From: Tomitella fengzijianii
Lineage (GTDB): Bacteria > Actinomycetota > Actinomycetes > Mycobacteriales > Mycobacteriaceae
DNA length: 64,000 bases
Direction: 5' to 3'
Assembly: GCF_007559025.1 (NCBI RefSeq)
Contig: NZ_CP041765.1
Location: 1,360,679 to 1,424,678, forward strand
This document shows positions 27,047-37,038 of this stretch, one piece after another. The translations under genes and the position numbers were made by a program. The notes under the pieces are model-generated. The model was not told where the DNA came from. It worked only from the letters and a program-made list of their open reading frames with translations, and searched no databases. How positions within the stretch are numbered: position 1 is the stretch's first letter; the number at the start of each line of letters is the position of its first letter.

Positions 27047-28408
27047 ATGCGAGGCTGGCCGGTGATGAACACGTTGCTCAGGCGCCGCGTGCCCCGGCGG
27101 GACGACACCCGCCACGGCGGCGCGTTCCCCGATGACGGCGCGGAAGTCGGCCGCGCGCGTTCCCTCGTGCTCGTCGCGTTCGTTCCCGGGGGGCTGGCCG
27201 CGGTCGGCGCCCTCGCGGTGGCGCTGCTGGTCCTCCTCACCGCGGGCGGGGGACTGGGAGGGCTGCCCGGAGCGGTCGGCGCGATGTGGCTGGTGCTGCA
27301 CCAGGCCCCGGTCTACATCGGCGACCTGCAGTTGGGGGCACTTCCCCTGCTGCCGACGGCGCTGATGGTCGTGGCCGTGGCCGTCTACGCGCGCCGCAGC
27401 ATCACCGCCGAGGACCCGCCGCTGCGGCACCTCGCCATCATCGGCGCCGCGGCGGGCGGACCGGCGGTGATCACGGTCGTCGCGGTCCTGCTCATCGACG
27501 ACGCCACCGCCGCGTTGCCCGTCACCACCATCGGCGCCGTGCCGTCCGTGCTCATCGTCGCCGCGGTGCATGCGGTCGCGGCCGCGGTGGGTGTGGGGCT
27601 GGGCGCCGCGCGCCGCTACGCCGACGAGTGGGCACTGCCGGCGCTGGTATGGCCCGTGCTGCGATCGGGGGCGGTGGCGCTGGGCGCACTGCTCGCGGCC
27701 GGTGCGGTGCTGGTGGTCCTCGGCCTCCTCCTCGGCTGGGGCCGGGTGCAGGACGGGTTCGCCGCGGAGCCGTCGGTCGTGGGCAAGCTCGGTCTACTGG
27801 TGCTGTCCGTCCTGTATCTCCCCAACCTCGCGATCGGCGGCGCCGCGGTGCTGGTGGGGACCGCGGCGCACGTGGGCGCGGCCGACTTCAGCCTGTTCGC
27901 CGTGGCGCCGGGGCCCGCGCCCGCGGTGCCGGTGCTCGGCGTGCTGCCCACCTCGCCGATCAGCCCGGTGTGGGCGGCGGCGCTGCTCGTGCCCGCCGTG
28001 ATCGCCCTCGGGTGCGCGGCGGTGAACGGCGTCCGGGGGCGGACGCTCGCCGACCAGGCGCGGTACGTCGTGTCGGTCGCCGCCGTGGCGGCCGCGGGCG
28101 CCCTGCTGCTCGGTTACCTGGCCGGCGGGACGGTGGGGATATTCGATTCGATCGGTGTCGAAGCGCCCATGTTCGCGCTCGCGGTACTGGGGTGGAATGC
28201 GGCCGCGGGCGCGGTCGTGGTGCTCGTGGGGGACCGGATGCCGGTGCCGGCGTGGCCCGCCGCCCGCGCGCCCCGATGGCTGCGGCGGTCCGGTGACGAC
28301 GGTGCGGAGCCGGCGGATCCGGACGGTGAGCGGGCGGCCGAAGACGGGGAGGGGGAGGACGATCTCCTGCCCTCCCTGACGGATGGCGACGGCAAGGGCT
28401 TATCCTGA
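27047..28408 (+). CDS. perM: PerM-like multi-pass membrane protein (DUF6350)
   Basis: A 453-aa protein with about ten hydrophobic helices and an acidic C-terminal tail (GEGEDDLLP). It corresponds by position to Rv0955/PerM of M. tuberculosis, reported to stabilise the divisome protein FtsB and to be needed for persistent infection (recalled knowledge). No enzyme motif is visible. Starts at ATG 27047, GTG 27062 and ATG 27065 are all in frame and none has a clear ribosome-binding site. It is 72 nt after the Rv0954-like gene and 81 nt before purN. Confidence 0.85.
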   Translation: MRGWPVMNTLLRRRVPRRDDTRHGGAFPDDGAEVGRARSLVLVAFVPGGLAAVGALAVALLVLLTAGGGLGGLPGAVGAMWLVLHQAPVYIGDLQLGALPLLPTALMVVAVAVYARRSITAEDPPLRHLAIIGAAAGGPAVITVVAVLLIDDATAALPVTTIGAVPSVLIVAAVHAVAAAVGVGLGAARRYADEWALPALVWPVLRSGAVALGALLAAGAVLVVLGLLLGWGRVQDGFAAEPSVVGKLGLLVLSVLYLPNLAIGGAAVLVGTAAHVGAADFSLFAVAPGPAPAVPVLGVLPTSPISPVWAAALLVPAVIALGCAAVNGVRGRTLADQARYVVSVAAVAAAGALLLGYLAGGTVGIFDSIGVEAPMFALAVLGWNAAAGAVVVLVGDRMPVPAWPAARAPRWLRRSGDDGAEPADPDGERAAEDGEGEDDLLPSLTDGDGKGLS

Positions 28409-28489
28409 ACGCGGCCTGAAGCGCGCCGTCAATCCGTCGAGAGCACCCCCGGGAGTCGAGTCCTGAATACCTCCGCTGACCCGGTACGG

Positions 28490-29092
28490 ATGCGCGCCCG
28501 CGTCGTGGTGCTGGCATCCGGTTCCGGCACTCTGCTCCAATCACTGCTCGACGCTGCCGCCGATCCGGCGTTTCCCGCGCGGGTTGCGGCGGTGGTCACG
28601 GACCGGGATTGTGCTGCGCTGGAGCGCGCCGCCCGGGGCGGCGTCCTTTCGGCGTCGGTGCCGCTGGGCGATTTCCCCGAGCGCGGTCTCTGGGATGCCG
28701 CCCTGAGGGATGCTGTCGCGGAGCATCGCCCCGATCTCGTCGTGTCGGCGGGCTTCATGAAGATCCTGGGGCCGGAGTTCATCGCCCGGTTCGACGGAAG
28801 GATCGTCAACACGCATCCGGCGTTGCTGCCGTCGTTCCCGGGGGCGCATGCGGTGCGCGATGCCCTGGCGTACGGCGTGAAGGTCACCGGTTCCACCGTC
28901 CACCTCGTCGACGCGGGCGTGGACACGGGTCCTGTCCTCGCCCAGGAGCCGGTGCCGGTCGAGGCCGACGACGACGAGGCCACCCTGCACGAGCGCATCA
29001 AGACCGTGGAGCGGCGGTTGCTGGTCGAGGTCGTCTCGGCCATCGCCGCACGCGGTGTCACCATCGACGGACGGAAGGCCGTGATCTTGTGA
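28490..29092 (+). CDS. purN: Phosphoribosylglycinamide formyltransferase
   Basis: Third step of purine synthesis: transfers formyl from 10-formyl-THF to GAR. 200 aa. The GAR phosphate loop is [11 protein letters not shown], and the catalytic Asn-His-Asp triad appears in [16 protein letters not shown] and [12 protein letters not shown] 28490 is assumed; the homologous region continues a few codons upstream, so a slightly earlier non-ATG start is possible. The stop overlaps the purH start by 4 nt (GTGA). Confidence 0.95.
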   Translation: MRARVVVLASGSGTLLQSLLDAAADPAFPARVAAVVTDRDCAALERAARGGVLSASVPLGDFPERGLWDAALRDAVAEHRPDLVVSAGFMKILGPEFIARFDGRIVNTHPALLPSFPGAHAVRDALAYGVKVTGSTVHLVDAGVDTGPVLAQEPVPVEADDDEATLHERIKTVERRLLVEVVSAIAARGVTIDGRKAVIL

Positions 29093-30690
29093 GTGAGGTT
29101 CCAGTGGGCGGGCGCAGCGACGCGGGCCGCCGGCCGATCAGGCGTGCGCTGGTCAGCGTCTACGACAAGACCGGACTGGAAGACCTCGCCCGGGTTCTGC
29201 AGGGGGCGGGCGTGGAGATCGTCTCCACCGGCTCGACCGCGCAGACGATCGCCGGCGCCGGAGTCCCGGTCACCAAGGTCGAGGAACTCACCGGCTTCCC
29301 CGAGGTGCTCGAGGGGCGGGTGAAGACCCTGCACCCCCGCGTGCACGCGGGCATCCTCGCCGACACCCGCAAGGACGACCACCTCGGCCAGATCGCGGAC
29401 CTGGGGGTGGCGGCATTCGAACTGGTGGTGGTGAACCTCTACCCGTTCGCGGACACCGTGGCGTCCGGCGCCTCCGAGGCCGACTGCATCGAGAAGATCG
29501 ACATCGGCGGGCCGTCGATGGTGCGCGCCGCCGCCAAGAACCATCCGTCGGTGGCCGTGGTGGTGGACCCCGGCCGCTACGGCGACGTCGGCGCCGCAGT
29601 GCGGGCGGGCGGGTTCACGCTGGCCGAGCGCACTGCGCTCGCGGCGGCGGCGTTCCGGCACACCGCCGACTACGACGTGGCCGTGGCGGAATGGATGACG
29701 GAACTGACCGAGCCGGAGAGCTCCGCGGGGCTCCCCTCCTGGCAGGGGGCGACCTGGCGTCGTGCCGCGTCGCTGCGTTACGGCGAGAACCCGCACCAGA
29801 AGGCCGCGCTGTACGTGGGCCAGGGAGGCCCGGTAGGGCTGGCGCAGGCGGAGCAGCTGCACGGCAAGGAGATGTCCTACAACAATTACACGGACTCCGA
29901 CGCCGCCTGGCGGTCGGCGTTCGACCATGCGCAGCCGTGCGTGGCGGTGATCAAGCACGCCAACCCGTGCGGTATCGCCATCGCGACAGGGGACGGTCCG
30001 GGTGCCATCGCCGAAGCGCACCGCAAGGCGCACGCGTGCGACCCGGTCAGCGCGTTCGGCGGTGTGATCGCCGCCAACCGCGAGGTCACCGTGGAGATGG
30101 CGGAGCAGGTCGCGGAGATCTTCACCGAGGTCATCATCGCCCCCTCGTACGCGGACGGCGCCGTGGAGGTGCTCGCCCGGAAGAAGAACATCCGCGTGCT
30201 GGTGGCCCCGGCTCCGGCGGTGGCCGGGCTGGAGATGAAGCCGATCGGCGGGGGGCTGCTGGTGCAGGAGCGCGACGTGCTCACCGCCGCCGGCGACGAT
30301 CCGTCCGGGTGGACGCTGGCCACCGGCGAGCCGGCGGATGACGCCACGCTCGTCGACCTCGCTTTCGCGTGGCGGACCTGCCGCGCGGTCAAGTCCAACG
30401 CGATCCTGCTGGCGCACGACGGCGCCACCGTCGGCGTCGGGATGGGGCAGGTGAATCGGGTGGACTCCTCGCGGCTCGCGGTGAGCAGGGCCGGCGAGCG
30501 CGCGCGGGGGGCTGTGGCCGCCTCGGATGCGTTCTTCCCGTTCCCGGACGGCCTCGAGGTGCTCACCGAGGCCGGCGTGCGCGCGGTCGTCCAGCCGGGC
30601 GGCTCGGTCCGCGATGAGCTGGTGGTCGAGGCCGCGAAGGCCGCCGGGGTGACCATGTACATGACCGGCGCCCGCCACTTCGCGCACTGA
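29089..30690 (+). CDS. purH: Bifunctional AICAR formyltransferase/IMP cyclohydrolase
   Basis: Last two steps of IMP synthesis; 533 aa. The N-terminal cyclohydrolase domain begins [18 protein letters not shown] with TGSTAQTI and [14 protein letters not shown]. The C-terminal transformylase has IKHANPCG and [17 protein letters not shown] 29089 overlaps the purN stop (GTGA), so I prefer this start to any downstream codon. It is one transcription unit with purN, as in mycobacteria (Rv0956-Rv0957). Confidence 0.97.
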   Translation: MSEVPVGGRSDAGRRPIRRALVSVYDKTGLEDLARVLQGAGVEIVSTGSTAQTIAGAGVPVTKVEELTGFPEVLEGRVKTLHPRVHAGILADTRKDDHLGQIADLGVAAFELVVVNLYPFADTVASGASEADCIEKIDIGGPSMVRAAAKNHPSVAVVVDPGRYGDVGAAVRAGGFTLAERTALAAAAFRHTADYDVAVAEWMTELTEPESSAGLPSWQGATWRRAASLRYGENPHQKAALYVGQGGPVGLAQAEQLHGKEMSYNNYTDSDAAWRSAFDHAQPCVAVIKHANPCGIAIATGDGPGAIAEAHRKAHACDPVSAFGGVIAANREVTVEMAEQVAEIFTEVIIAPSYADGAVEVLARKKNIRVLVAPAPAVAGLEMKPIGGGLLVQERDVLTAAGDDPSGWTLATGEPADDATLVDLAFAWRTCRAVKSNAILLAHDGATVGVGMGQVNRVDSSRLAVSRAGERARGAVAASDAFFPFPDGLEVLTEAGVRAVVQPGGSVRDELVVEAAKAAGVTMYMTGARHFAH

Positions 30691-30778
30691 CGAGGCCGGA
30701 TCGGCGCGGGCGCTCCTGTTGTCCGGGCAGGGCCCCGATTCCGGCGCCGTAGCGGCCGTGCGGCACGGCACCGCGGGT

Positions 30779-30784
30779 TACGGT
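30779..30784 (+). promoter_or_regulatory. Probable -10 hexamer of leaderless mmpL-like transcript
   Basis: TACGGT, 7 nt before GTG 30792. This favours that codon over GTG 30786, which would sit 1 nt after the hexamer. Confidence 0.45.
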
Positions 30785-30791
30785 CGTGGGC

Positions 30792-32924
30792 GTGGAGCCC
30801 CGCGGTCCGGAACCGGCGCGTCGCCGCCGACGTGTGCTGCTGCCCGCGTTGGCCCTGCTCGTCTGGGTGGCGCTGGCGGGGGTCGGCGGCAGCACGATCG
30901 GGGCGCTGTCGGGCCTGCAACAGAACAACAGTGCGGCCTGGCTGCCGGAGGACGCGGAATCGGCGCATGTCCTGCGGGCCGTGGAGCAGATCCGGGGGTC
31001 GGACACCGCATCCGTGGCCGTGGTGGCCGAACGCGGCTCGGGCATCACGCCGCAGGACCGGGCTTTTCTCTCTCAGGTTCTGCGGTCGGCGGCGGGCACC
31101 GGCGGGTTCGGCGACGACGTGCTGGGCCCGCTGCGGTCGGCCGACGGCGCGGCGATCGTCGGCGGGCTGGGCGTGGTGCCGGACGACACGATGCCGAGCG
31201 AGGTGGCGCGTCTGCGCGTCGCGCTCGATTCCGGCGCGCCCCCCGGCCTCTCGGTCCACATCGGCGGCGAGGCGGGGGTGGTCGCGGATTTCACCAGCGC
31301 GATAGCCGGCATCGACGGGATGCTCCTGGTGGTGGCCGGGTGCGTGGTGATGGTGATCCTCGTGGTCGTCTACCGCAGCCCGCTGCTGCCCTTGGCGGTG
31401 CTGCTTTCCGCGGTGGGGGCCCTGGCGTCGTCGTCGCTCGTGGTCTACTGGCTCGCGGACAACGGGATCGTGACGATCGACGCGCAGAGCCAGGGGATCA
31501 TGTTCATCCTGGTGTTCGGCGCCGCCACGGACTACGCCCTGCTGCTGGTGGCACGTTATCGCGAGGAGCTCGCGCTGACGCCGGACGGGTTCAGGGCCAT
31601 GCGCCGGGCCTGGCGGGCCACCATCGCACCGGTCGCCGCTTCCGGGGGCACGGTGATCCTGGGCCTGCTGTGCATGCTGCTGTCCCAGCTCCAGTCCAAC
31701 CGAAGCCTGGGCCCCATCGCGGCGATCGGGATAGTGGGGTCGCTTCTGGCCACGATGACGTTCCTACCCGCGATGCTGCTGCCGCTGGGCCGCCGCGTGT
31801 TCTGGCCGCGCGTGCCGCAGGTGCTGCCCGGGCCCGCGGCGCCGAGCGTGCCCGGCGCCGCGGGCGAGATCGTGGCGGCGGAGCATCCGCGCTGGTGGCG
31901 TTTGGCGCGGAGCGTGCGCGACCACCCGAGGCGCTATACCGCGGGGGCGCTGATCGTGCTGTTCGCGCTCGCCGCCTTCGCTCCCCAGTTCCGCGCGGGC
32001 GGGGTTCCGCAGTCGGAGGTGTTCCTGCGCGAAGTCGACTCGAAGGCCGCACAGCGGATCATCGGCGATCACTTCCCCGCGGGCGCGGCCGCCCCCGCGA
32101 TCATCATCACCGATGACGACGAGGTGCCGGAGACGACGGCGGCGGCGCGGCGGGTCGACGGGGTGGCGGCGGTGCGGACCGTGGCGACCGCGGGCGGGCA
32201 GACCGAGATCGACGCGGTGCTCGCCGACCCGCCCGACTCCGATTCCGCGCTGGACACGGTGGGGCGGTTGCGCGATGCGGTGCACGCGGTCCCGGGGGCG
32301 GACGCCGCGGTGGGCGGAATGTCGGCGGTACAGGTGGATGTGCGGGCGACGTCGGTCCGGGACCGGACGGTGATCATCCCGGTGGTACTCGCCGTGGTGC
32401 TGCTGGTGCTCATACTGCTGCTGCGGTCGCTGGCGGCGCCGGTGATGCTGATCCTCACCGTGGTGCTGTCGTTCGCGTCGGCGCTGGGCGCGTCGGCGCT
32501 GGTGTTCAATCATCTGCTCGACTTCCCCGGGTCGGATCCGGCGATGCCGCTGTTCGGGTTCGTCTTCCTCGTGGCGCTCGGGATCGACTACAACATCTTC
32601 CTGATGACGCGCGTGCGCGAGGAATCGGCCCGCGACGGCACGGTGGCCGGGGTTCCGCGAGCTCTGGCGGTGACCGGCGGGGTGATCACCTCCGCCGGGG
32701 TGGTGCTGGCGGCCACGTTCGCCTCGCTGTCGGTGATCCCGCTGCTGTTCCTGGCGCAGATCTCGTTCATCGTGGCCTTCGGCGTGCTGCTGGACACCAT
32801 CGTCGTGCGTTCGCTGCTCGTTCCCGCCCTGGCATTGCAGATCGGCGACCGGATCTGGTGGCCGGGAGCGCCGGGGCGGCGCCCGAAAGGCACGACGGTG
32901 GGCATTCGCGGCCCGGGCTCGTAG
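30792..32924 (+). CDS. MMPL/RND family transporter
   Basis: Inner-membrane RND-type exporter of about 710 aa with the MMPL layout: helix 1, an external loop (about 50-170), five helices, a cytoplasmic linker (about 330-375), helix 7, a second external loop and five more helices. The Asp-Tyr pairs that relay protons are present in both halves: GAATDYALLLVARYREE and LGIDYNIFLMTRVREE. Family members in mycolic-acid bacteria export lipids, siderophores or drugs; the cargo here is unknown. It is short for the class and has no C-terminal cytosolic domain. It sits between purH and the AAA+ gene, a place where M. tuberculosis has no transporter. Confidence 0.9.
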   Translation: MEPRGPEPARRRRRVLLPALALLVWVALAGVGGSTIGALSGLQQNNSAAWLPEDAESAHVLRAVEQIRGSDTASVAVVAERGSGITPQDRAFLSQVLRSAAGTGGFGDDVLGPLRSADGAAIVGGLGVVPDDTMPSEVARLRVALDSGAPPGLSVHIGGEAGVVADFTSAIAGIDGMLLVVAGCVVMVILVVVYRSPLLPLAVLLSAVGALASSSLVVYWLADNGIVTIDAQSQGIMFILVFGAATDYALLLVARYREELALTPDGFRAMRRAWRATIAPVAASGGTVILGLLCMLLSQLQSNRSLGPIAAIGIVGSLLATMTFLPAMLLPLGRRVFWPRVPQVLPGPAAPSVPGAAGEIVAAEHPRWWRLARSVRDHPRRYTAGALIVLFALAAFAPQFRAGGVPQSEVFLREVDSKAAQRIIGDHFPAGAAAPAIIITDDDEVPETTAAARRVDGVAAVRTVATAGGQTEIDAVLADPPDSDSALDTVGRLRDAVHAVPGADAAVGGMSAVQVDVRATSVRDRTVIIPVVLAVVLLVLILLLRSLAAPVMLILTVVLSFASALGASALVFNHLLDFPGSDPAMPLFGFVFLVALGIDYNIFLMTRVREESARDGTVAGVPRALAVTGGVITSAGVVLAATFASLSVIPLLFLAQISFIVAFGVLLDTIVVRSLLVPALALQIGDRIWWPGAPGRRPKGTTVGIRGPGS

Positions 32925-32927
32925 CCT
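32922..32927 (+). promoter_or_regulatory. Probable -10 hexamer of AAA+/VWA operon
   Basis: TAGCCT, 7 nt before GTG 32935, overlapping the TAG stop codon of the MMPL gene. No ribosome-binding site lies in the gap. Confidence 0.5.
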
Positions 32928-32934
32928 GGGACAC

Positions 32935-34410
32935 GTGACGGCGATCCCACCTCCTGCATCCACCGGTTCCACGCCCCCCGCACCCACCACCGTCGGACGG
33001 CTGCGCGCCTCAGGCCACCGCATGGAAAGCGTCACCGCGGAGATGCGGCGCAACCTGCTCGCCGCGCTGCGCGACGGGCGGGACCCCGCGCCCGGGCTGC
33101 TCGGGTTCACCGACACCGTGCTGCCGCAGCTCGAGCGGGCCCTGCTGGCCGGTCACGACATCGTCCTGCTGGGCGAGCGGGGCCAGGGCAAGTCGCGCCT
33201 GCTGCGGACCCTGCCGCTGCTGCTGGACGAGTGGACCCCGGTCATCGGCGGCGCGGAACTGGGCGAGCACCCGTACGCCCCCATCACCCCGGAATCGCGG
33301 CGCCGTGCCGCGGAGCTGGGCGACGAACTGCCCGTCGCGTGGCGTCACCGGGACGAACGGTACTTGGAGAAGCTCGCCACGCCCGATACGTCGGTGGGCG
33401 ATCTCGTCGGCGACGTCGACCCGGTGAAGGTGGCCGAGGGGCGCAGCCTGGGCGACCCGGAGACCATCCACTTCGGCCTGGTGCCCCGCGCGCACCGCGG
33501 GATCATGGCGGTCAACGAGCTGCCGGACCTGGCGGAGCGCATTCAGGTGGCGCTGCTCAACGTCATGGAGGAGCGCGACATCCAGGTGCGCGGCCACTCG
33601 TTGCGGCTGCCGCTGGACGTGCTGCTGGTGGCCAGTTCCAACCCCGAGGACTACACCAACCGCGGCCGGATCATCACGCCGCTCAAGGATCGCTTCGGCG
33701 CCGAGATCCGCACGCACTATCCGCTCGAGCTGGACGACGAGGTCGCCGTGATCCGCCAGGAGTCGCAGCTGGTGGCGGAGGTGCCGGAGCACCTGCTGGA
33801 GGTGCTGGCCCGGTTCAGCCGGCTGCTGCGCGAGTCCACGTCGATCGACCAGAGTTCGGGAGTGTCCGCGCGCTTCTCGATCGCGGCGGCGGAGACCGTG
33901 GCCGCCGCGGCGCTGCGGCGTTCCGCCATCCTGCACGAGACAGGGGAGCGGTCATGGGACTCCGGCGGCACCGCCGGCGGGGACGACGCGGAGTTCGCCG
34001 AGCGGGGTGTGGCGCGGCCGGTGGATCTCGACGCGGTGATTCCGGTGCTGCGCGGCAAGCTCGAGTTCGAGTCCGGCGAGGAGGGCCGCGAGGACGCGGT
34101 CCTCGAGCACCTGCTCCGCCGGGCCACCGCCGACACGGTGCGCGGGCGGCTGGGCGGGATCGATCTCGGCCCGCTGGTGTCGATGATCGACCAGGGGACG
34201 CAGGTGGTCACCGGCGACGACGTGTCCGCGGCGGAGCTGCTGGGTTCGCTCGCCGACGCGGAGACCGTCGCCCCGGTGATCGAACGGCTCGGTGCGCGGT
34301 CCGCGGGCGAACGGGCATCGGCGGTGGAGCTGGCGCTGGAGGGGTTGTTCCTGGCGCGCCGGGTGGCGAAGGACACCGGCGACGACGGCGGCAGGACGGT
34401 GTACGGCTGA
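32935..34410 (+). CDS. AAA+ ATPase, magnesium-chelatase ChlI/MoxR-like
   Basis: A 491-aa AAA+ ATPase, counterpart of Rv0958. The P-loop is GERGQGKSRLL (about residues 80-90). The Walker B strand reads GIMAVNEL, with Asn-Glu in place of Asp-Glu. Sensor 1 is VASSNPEDY, and LKDRFGAEIRTHYPLE holds the arginine finger region. The C-terminal third is helical. Despite automatic names, no tetrapyrrole pathway is nearby; paired with the VWA protein it looks like a MoxR-type chaperone that remodels or inserts metal into another protein. GTG 32935 follows TAGCCT by 7 nt, and the stop overlaps the next ATG (TGATG). Confidence 0.88.
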   Translation: MTAIPPPASTGSTPPAPTTVGRLRASGHRMESVTAEMRRNLLAALRDGRDPAPGLLGFTDTVLPQLERALLAGHDIVLLGERGQGKSRLLRTLPLLLDEWTPVIGGAELGEHPYAPITPESRRRAAELGDELPVAWRHRDERYLEKLATPDTSVGDLVGDVDPVKVAEGRSLGDPETIHFGLVPRAHRGIMAVNELPDLAERIQVALLNVMEERDIQVRGHSLRLPLDVLLVASSNPEDYTNRGRIITPLKDRFGAEIRTHYPLELDDEVAVIRQESQLVAEVPEHLLEVLARFSRLLRESTSIDQSSGVSARFSIAAAETVAAAALRRSAILHETGERSWDSGGTAGGDDAEFAERGVARPVDLDAVIPVLRGKLEFESGEEGREDAVLEHLLRRATADTVRGRLGGIDLGPLVSMIDQGTQVVTGDDVSAAELLGSLADAETVAPVIERLGARSAGERASAVELALEGLFLARRVAKDTGDDGGRTVYG

Positions 34411-36434
34411 TGACCGCGCCTGACCCGGGTCGTCGACGCAGGCGAGGGGACGGCCGCGAACACGGCGGTCCGCACGCAGACCTGCGCCACGCCCGCTACG
34501 GCCGGTACCGGGGCGGGCCGGATCCGCTCGCGCCGCCGGTGGACCTGCGCGAGGCGCTCGCCGATATCGGCGAGCAGGTCATGTCGGGCACGTCGCCGCG
34601 TCGCGCGATACGGGAGATGCTGCGCCGCGGCATGCGCGGCACTGCGGGGCTCGACGAGCTGCGCAGACGTGCGAGCCGACGCCGGCGCGAGCTGCTCGAC
34701 CGGGGCAACCTTTCCGGGACCCTGGAAGAGGCCCGCAAGCTGCTGGACGAGGCCGTGCTGGAGGAACGTAAGGCGCTGGCGCATGCGCTCGACGACGACG
34801 CGCGATTCCAGGAGATGCAGCTGGCCGAGCTTCCGCCGTCCACCGCCAAAGCCGTCGAGGAGCTTGGCGGCTACCCGTGGCGGAGCGTCGAGGCGCGGGA
34901 GAAGTACGAGCAGATCAAGGACCTGTTGGGCCGAGAGCTGCTCGATCAGCGGTTCGCCGGGATGAAGCAGGCGCTCGAGAACGCCACCGACGAGGATCGC
35001 GCGCGCGTCGAGGACATGCTGCAGGCGCTTTCCGAGTTGCTGGACGCGCACAACCGGGGGGAGGACACGACCGGGCTGTTCGAGAAGTTCATGGCCGAGT
35101 TCGGCGACTTCTTCCCGGAGGGGCCTGCGAGCGTCGACGAGCTGATCGACTCGCTCGCGGCGCGCGCGGCGGCCGCCCAGCGGCTGCGCAATTCGCTGTC
35201 GGAAGACCAGCGCGCGGAGCTCGACGCGCTCGCCCGGCAGGCGTTCGGGAGCCCGGGCGTCGCCGAGCAGCTCGCCCGCCTCGACGAACAACTGCAGGCG
35301 GCGCGGCCGGGCGCCGGATGGACCGGCGACGAGGATTTCGGCGGGTCCGAGGGCATGGGCCTGGGAGAAGGGACCTCTGCGATCCAGGAGATCGGAGACC
35401 TCGACGCGCTGTCGGAAGCGCTGTCGCAGCAGTACGCGGGCGCGACGATGGACGACGTCGACCTCGACGAGCTGGCCCGGCTGCTGGGGGACGACGCCGC
35501 TGTGGACGCGCGCACTCTGACCGAGCTGGAGCGCGCGCTGCACGAGCAGGGACTGGTGGACAGGGGGCCCGACGGTGATCTGCGCCTGTCGCCCGCCGCG
35601 ATGCGCAAGCTCGGCCAGGCGGCGCTGCGGGACGTCGCACGGAGCCTCTCGTCGCGGACCGGCGGCCGGGACACGCACCGCGCCGGTGCGGCGGGCGAAC
35701 CGACGGGCGCCGCACGGCCCTGGCAGTTCGGCGACACGGAACCGTGGGACACCACGCGGACGGTCGTCAACGCGGTTCTGCGCACGGCGGGAACCGGCTC
35801 GGGCCCGCCGGTGCGATTGAGCGTGGACGACGTCGAAGTGGTCGAGACCGAGCAGCGCACCCGCGCGGCGGTGGCCCTGCTGGTGGACATCTCGTTCTCG
35901 ATGGTGATGGACGGCCGGTGGGTGCCCATGAAGCGCACGGCGTTGGCGCTCGAACACCTCGTGCGTACGCGGTTCCGCGGGGACCACCTGCAGATCATCG
36001 CGTTCGGCCGGCACGCCCGCACCATGACCGTGCCGGAGCTCGCCGGTCTGGACGAGATCTTCGAACAGGGCACCAACCTGCACCACGGGCTGTTGCTGGC
36101 GGGGCGGCACGTGCGCCGGTACCCGGACGCACAGCCGGTGGTGCTGGTGGTGACCGACGGCGAACCCACGGCGCACCTGCAGCCGGGCGGTGACGCGTTC
36201 TTCGACTACCCGCCGCACCCCGTGACACTGGCGCACACCGTCGAGGAGCTCGATGCCCTGGGCAGGCTCGGCGCGCAGGTGACGTTCTTCCGGCTGGGCG
36301 AGGACCCCGGGCTCGGGCGGTTCGTCGACACGATGGCGCGGCGCGTGTCCGGCCGCGTCGTCGCCCCCGACGCCGACGGGCTGGGTGCCGCCGTGGTGGG
36401 CGACTACCTCAGGGCACGGCGACGCAGGCGGTGA
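34410..36434 (+). CDS. VWA-domain partner of the AAA+ ATPase
   Basis: A 674-aa protein, counterpart of Rv0959. Residues 1-430 are a long, charged helical region (many Glu/Arg/Leu heptads, with LSEDQRAELDALARQAFG among them). The C-terminal von Willebrand A domain (about 485-665) has an intact metal-ion site: DISFS, the Thr in GTNLHHG and the Asp in VTDGEPT. In MoxR systems the VWA protein is the adaptor that links the ATPase to its substrate. One-base TGATG overlap with the upstream gene indicates coupled synthesis. It ends with ARRRRR. Confidence 0.88.
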   Translation: MTAPDPGRRRRRGDGREHGGPHADLRHARYGRYRGGPDPLAPPVDLREALADIGEQVMSGTSPRRAIREMLRRGMRGTAGLDELRRRASRRRRELLDRGNLSGTLEEARKLLDEAVLEERKALAHALDDDARFQEMQLAELPPSTAKAVEELGGYPWRSVEAREKYEQIKDLLGRELLDQRFAGMKQALENATDEDRARVEDMLQALSELLDAHNRGEDTTGLFEKFMAEFGDFFPEGPASVDELIDSLAARAAAAQRLRNSLSEDQRAELDALARQAFGSPGVAEQLARLDEQLQAARPGAGWTGDEDFGGSEGMGLGEGTSAIQEIGDLDALSEALSQQYAGATMDDVDLDELARLLGDDAAVDARTLTELERALHEQGLVDRGPDGDLRLSPAAMRKLGQAALRDVARSLSSRTGGRDTHRAGAAGEPTGAARPWQFGDTEPWDTTRTVVNAVLRTAGTGSGPPVRLSVDDVEVVETEQRTRAAVALLVDISFSMVMDGRWVPMKRTALALEHLVRTRFRGDHLQIIAFGRHARTMTVPELAGLDEIFEQGTNLHHGLLLAGRHVRRYPDAQPVVLVVTDGEPTAHLQPGGDAFFDYPPHPVTLAHTVEELDALGRLGAQVTFFRLGEDPGLGRFVDTMARRVSGRVVAPDADGLGAAVVGDYLRARRRRR

Positions 36435-36450
36435 GCCCCGGCTCGCGCCC

Positions 36451-36936
36451 TCAGGCCCACTTGTTGGCGGTGACGGCGAAGCTGGGCAGGTCCTCCAGCT
36501 TGACCACGTACTCGTAGGTGCGCTCGTACCCGGTGCGGGTGATGCGCCACCGGCCGTCCTCGCCGCGCGCGTAGTCGTCGTCGTACACGGCCGCGCCGCG
36601 CAGCATCACGCCCTGCGAGGGGATGAGGACGGTGTCGCTGAGATGCCAGTATCCGTGGGCGGTGTCGCCGTCGACGGTGACCTCGGGGTGCGCGGCGAAG
36701 TGCTCCGTCAGCATCTCCTTGCGGCCCATGTGCTTGCGCATGAACGCCACGAGCGCGTCGCGGTCGTCGAAGGTGTACTTGCCGTACTTGGCGGTGATCG
36801 CCGGCGCGAGGGTCTCGGAGAACGGCTCCCAGTCCTTGCCGTCGAGGCAGCGCAGATAGCGGTGCTTGAGTCGCTTGATCTCCTCGATGGCGACGAGGTT
36901 GGCCAGGGCCGGGTCGGCCGGGGCTGCGTTGGTCAC
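36451..36936 (-). CDS. SnoaL-like (NTF2-fold) protein
   Basis: A 161-aa cytoplasmic protein of the SnoaL/polyketide-cyclase-like NTF2 superfamily. The signature helix IEEIKRLKHRYLRCLDGKDW and the strand pairs around FAAHPEVTVDGDTAHGYWHL are visible. Family members are isomerases, dehydratases or ligand binders, so no reaction can be assigned. GTG 36936 has AGGAG 6 nt upstream. It is convergent with the VWA gene, 16 nt between stops. Confidence 0.85.
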   Translation of the reverse strand: MTNAAPADPALANLVAIEEIKRLKHRYLRCLDGKDWEPFSETLAPAITAKYGKYTFDDRDALVAFMRKHMGRKEMLTEHFAAHPEVTVDGDTAHGYWHLSDTVLIPSQGVMLRGAAVYDDDYARGEDGRWRITRTGYERTYEYVVKLEDLPSFAVTANKWA

Positions 36937-37038
36937 GTGCTGCTCCTGTGGCGAGGTGTCGGTTCGGCGGTTCCACCGCACGGCCTGGCCCGCGCGGGGG
37001 GCCATGCGAGTAGCGGGACCCGGCCGGTGGGACGCGAA

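Noticed and set aside
32935-34410. True magnesium chelatase for chlorophyll-type or cobalt chelation
   Set aside because: The sequence is similar to ChlI, but no large BchH/CobN-type subunit or tetrapyrrole gene is near, and the pairing with a long-armed VWA protein fits the MoxR group better.
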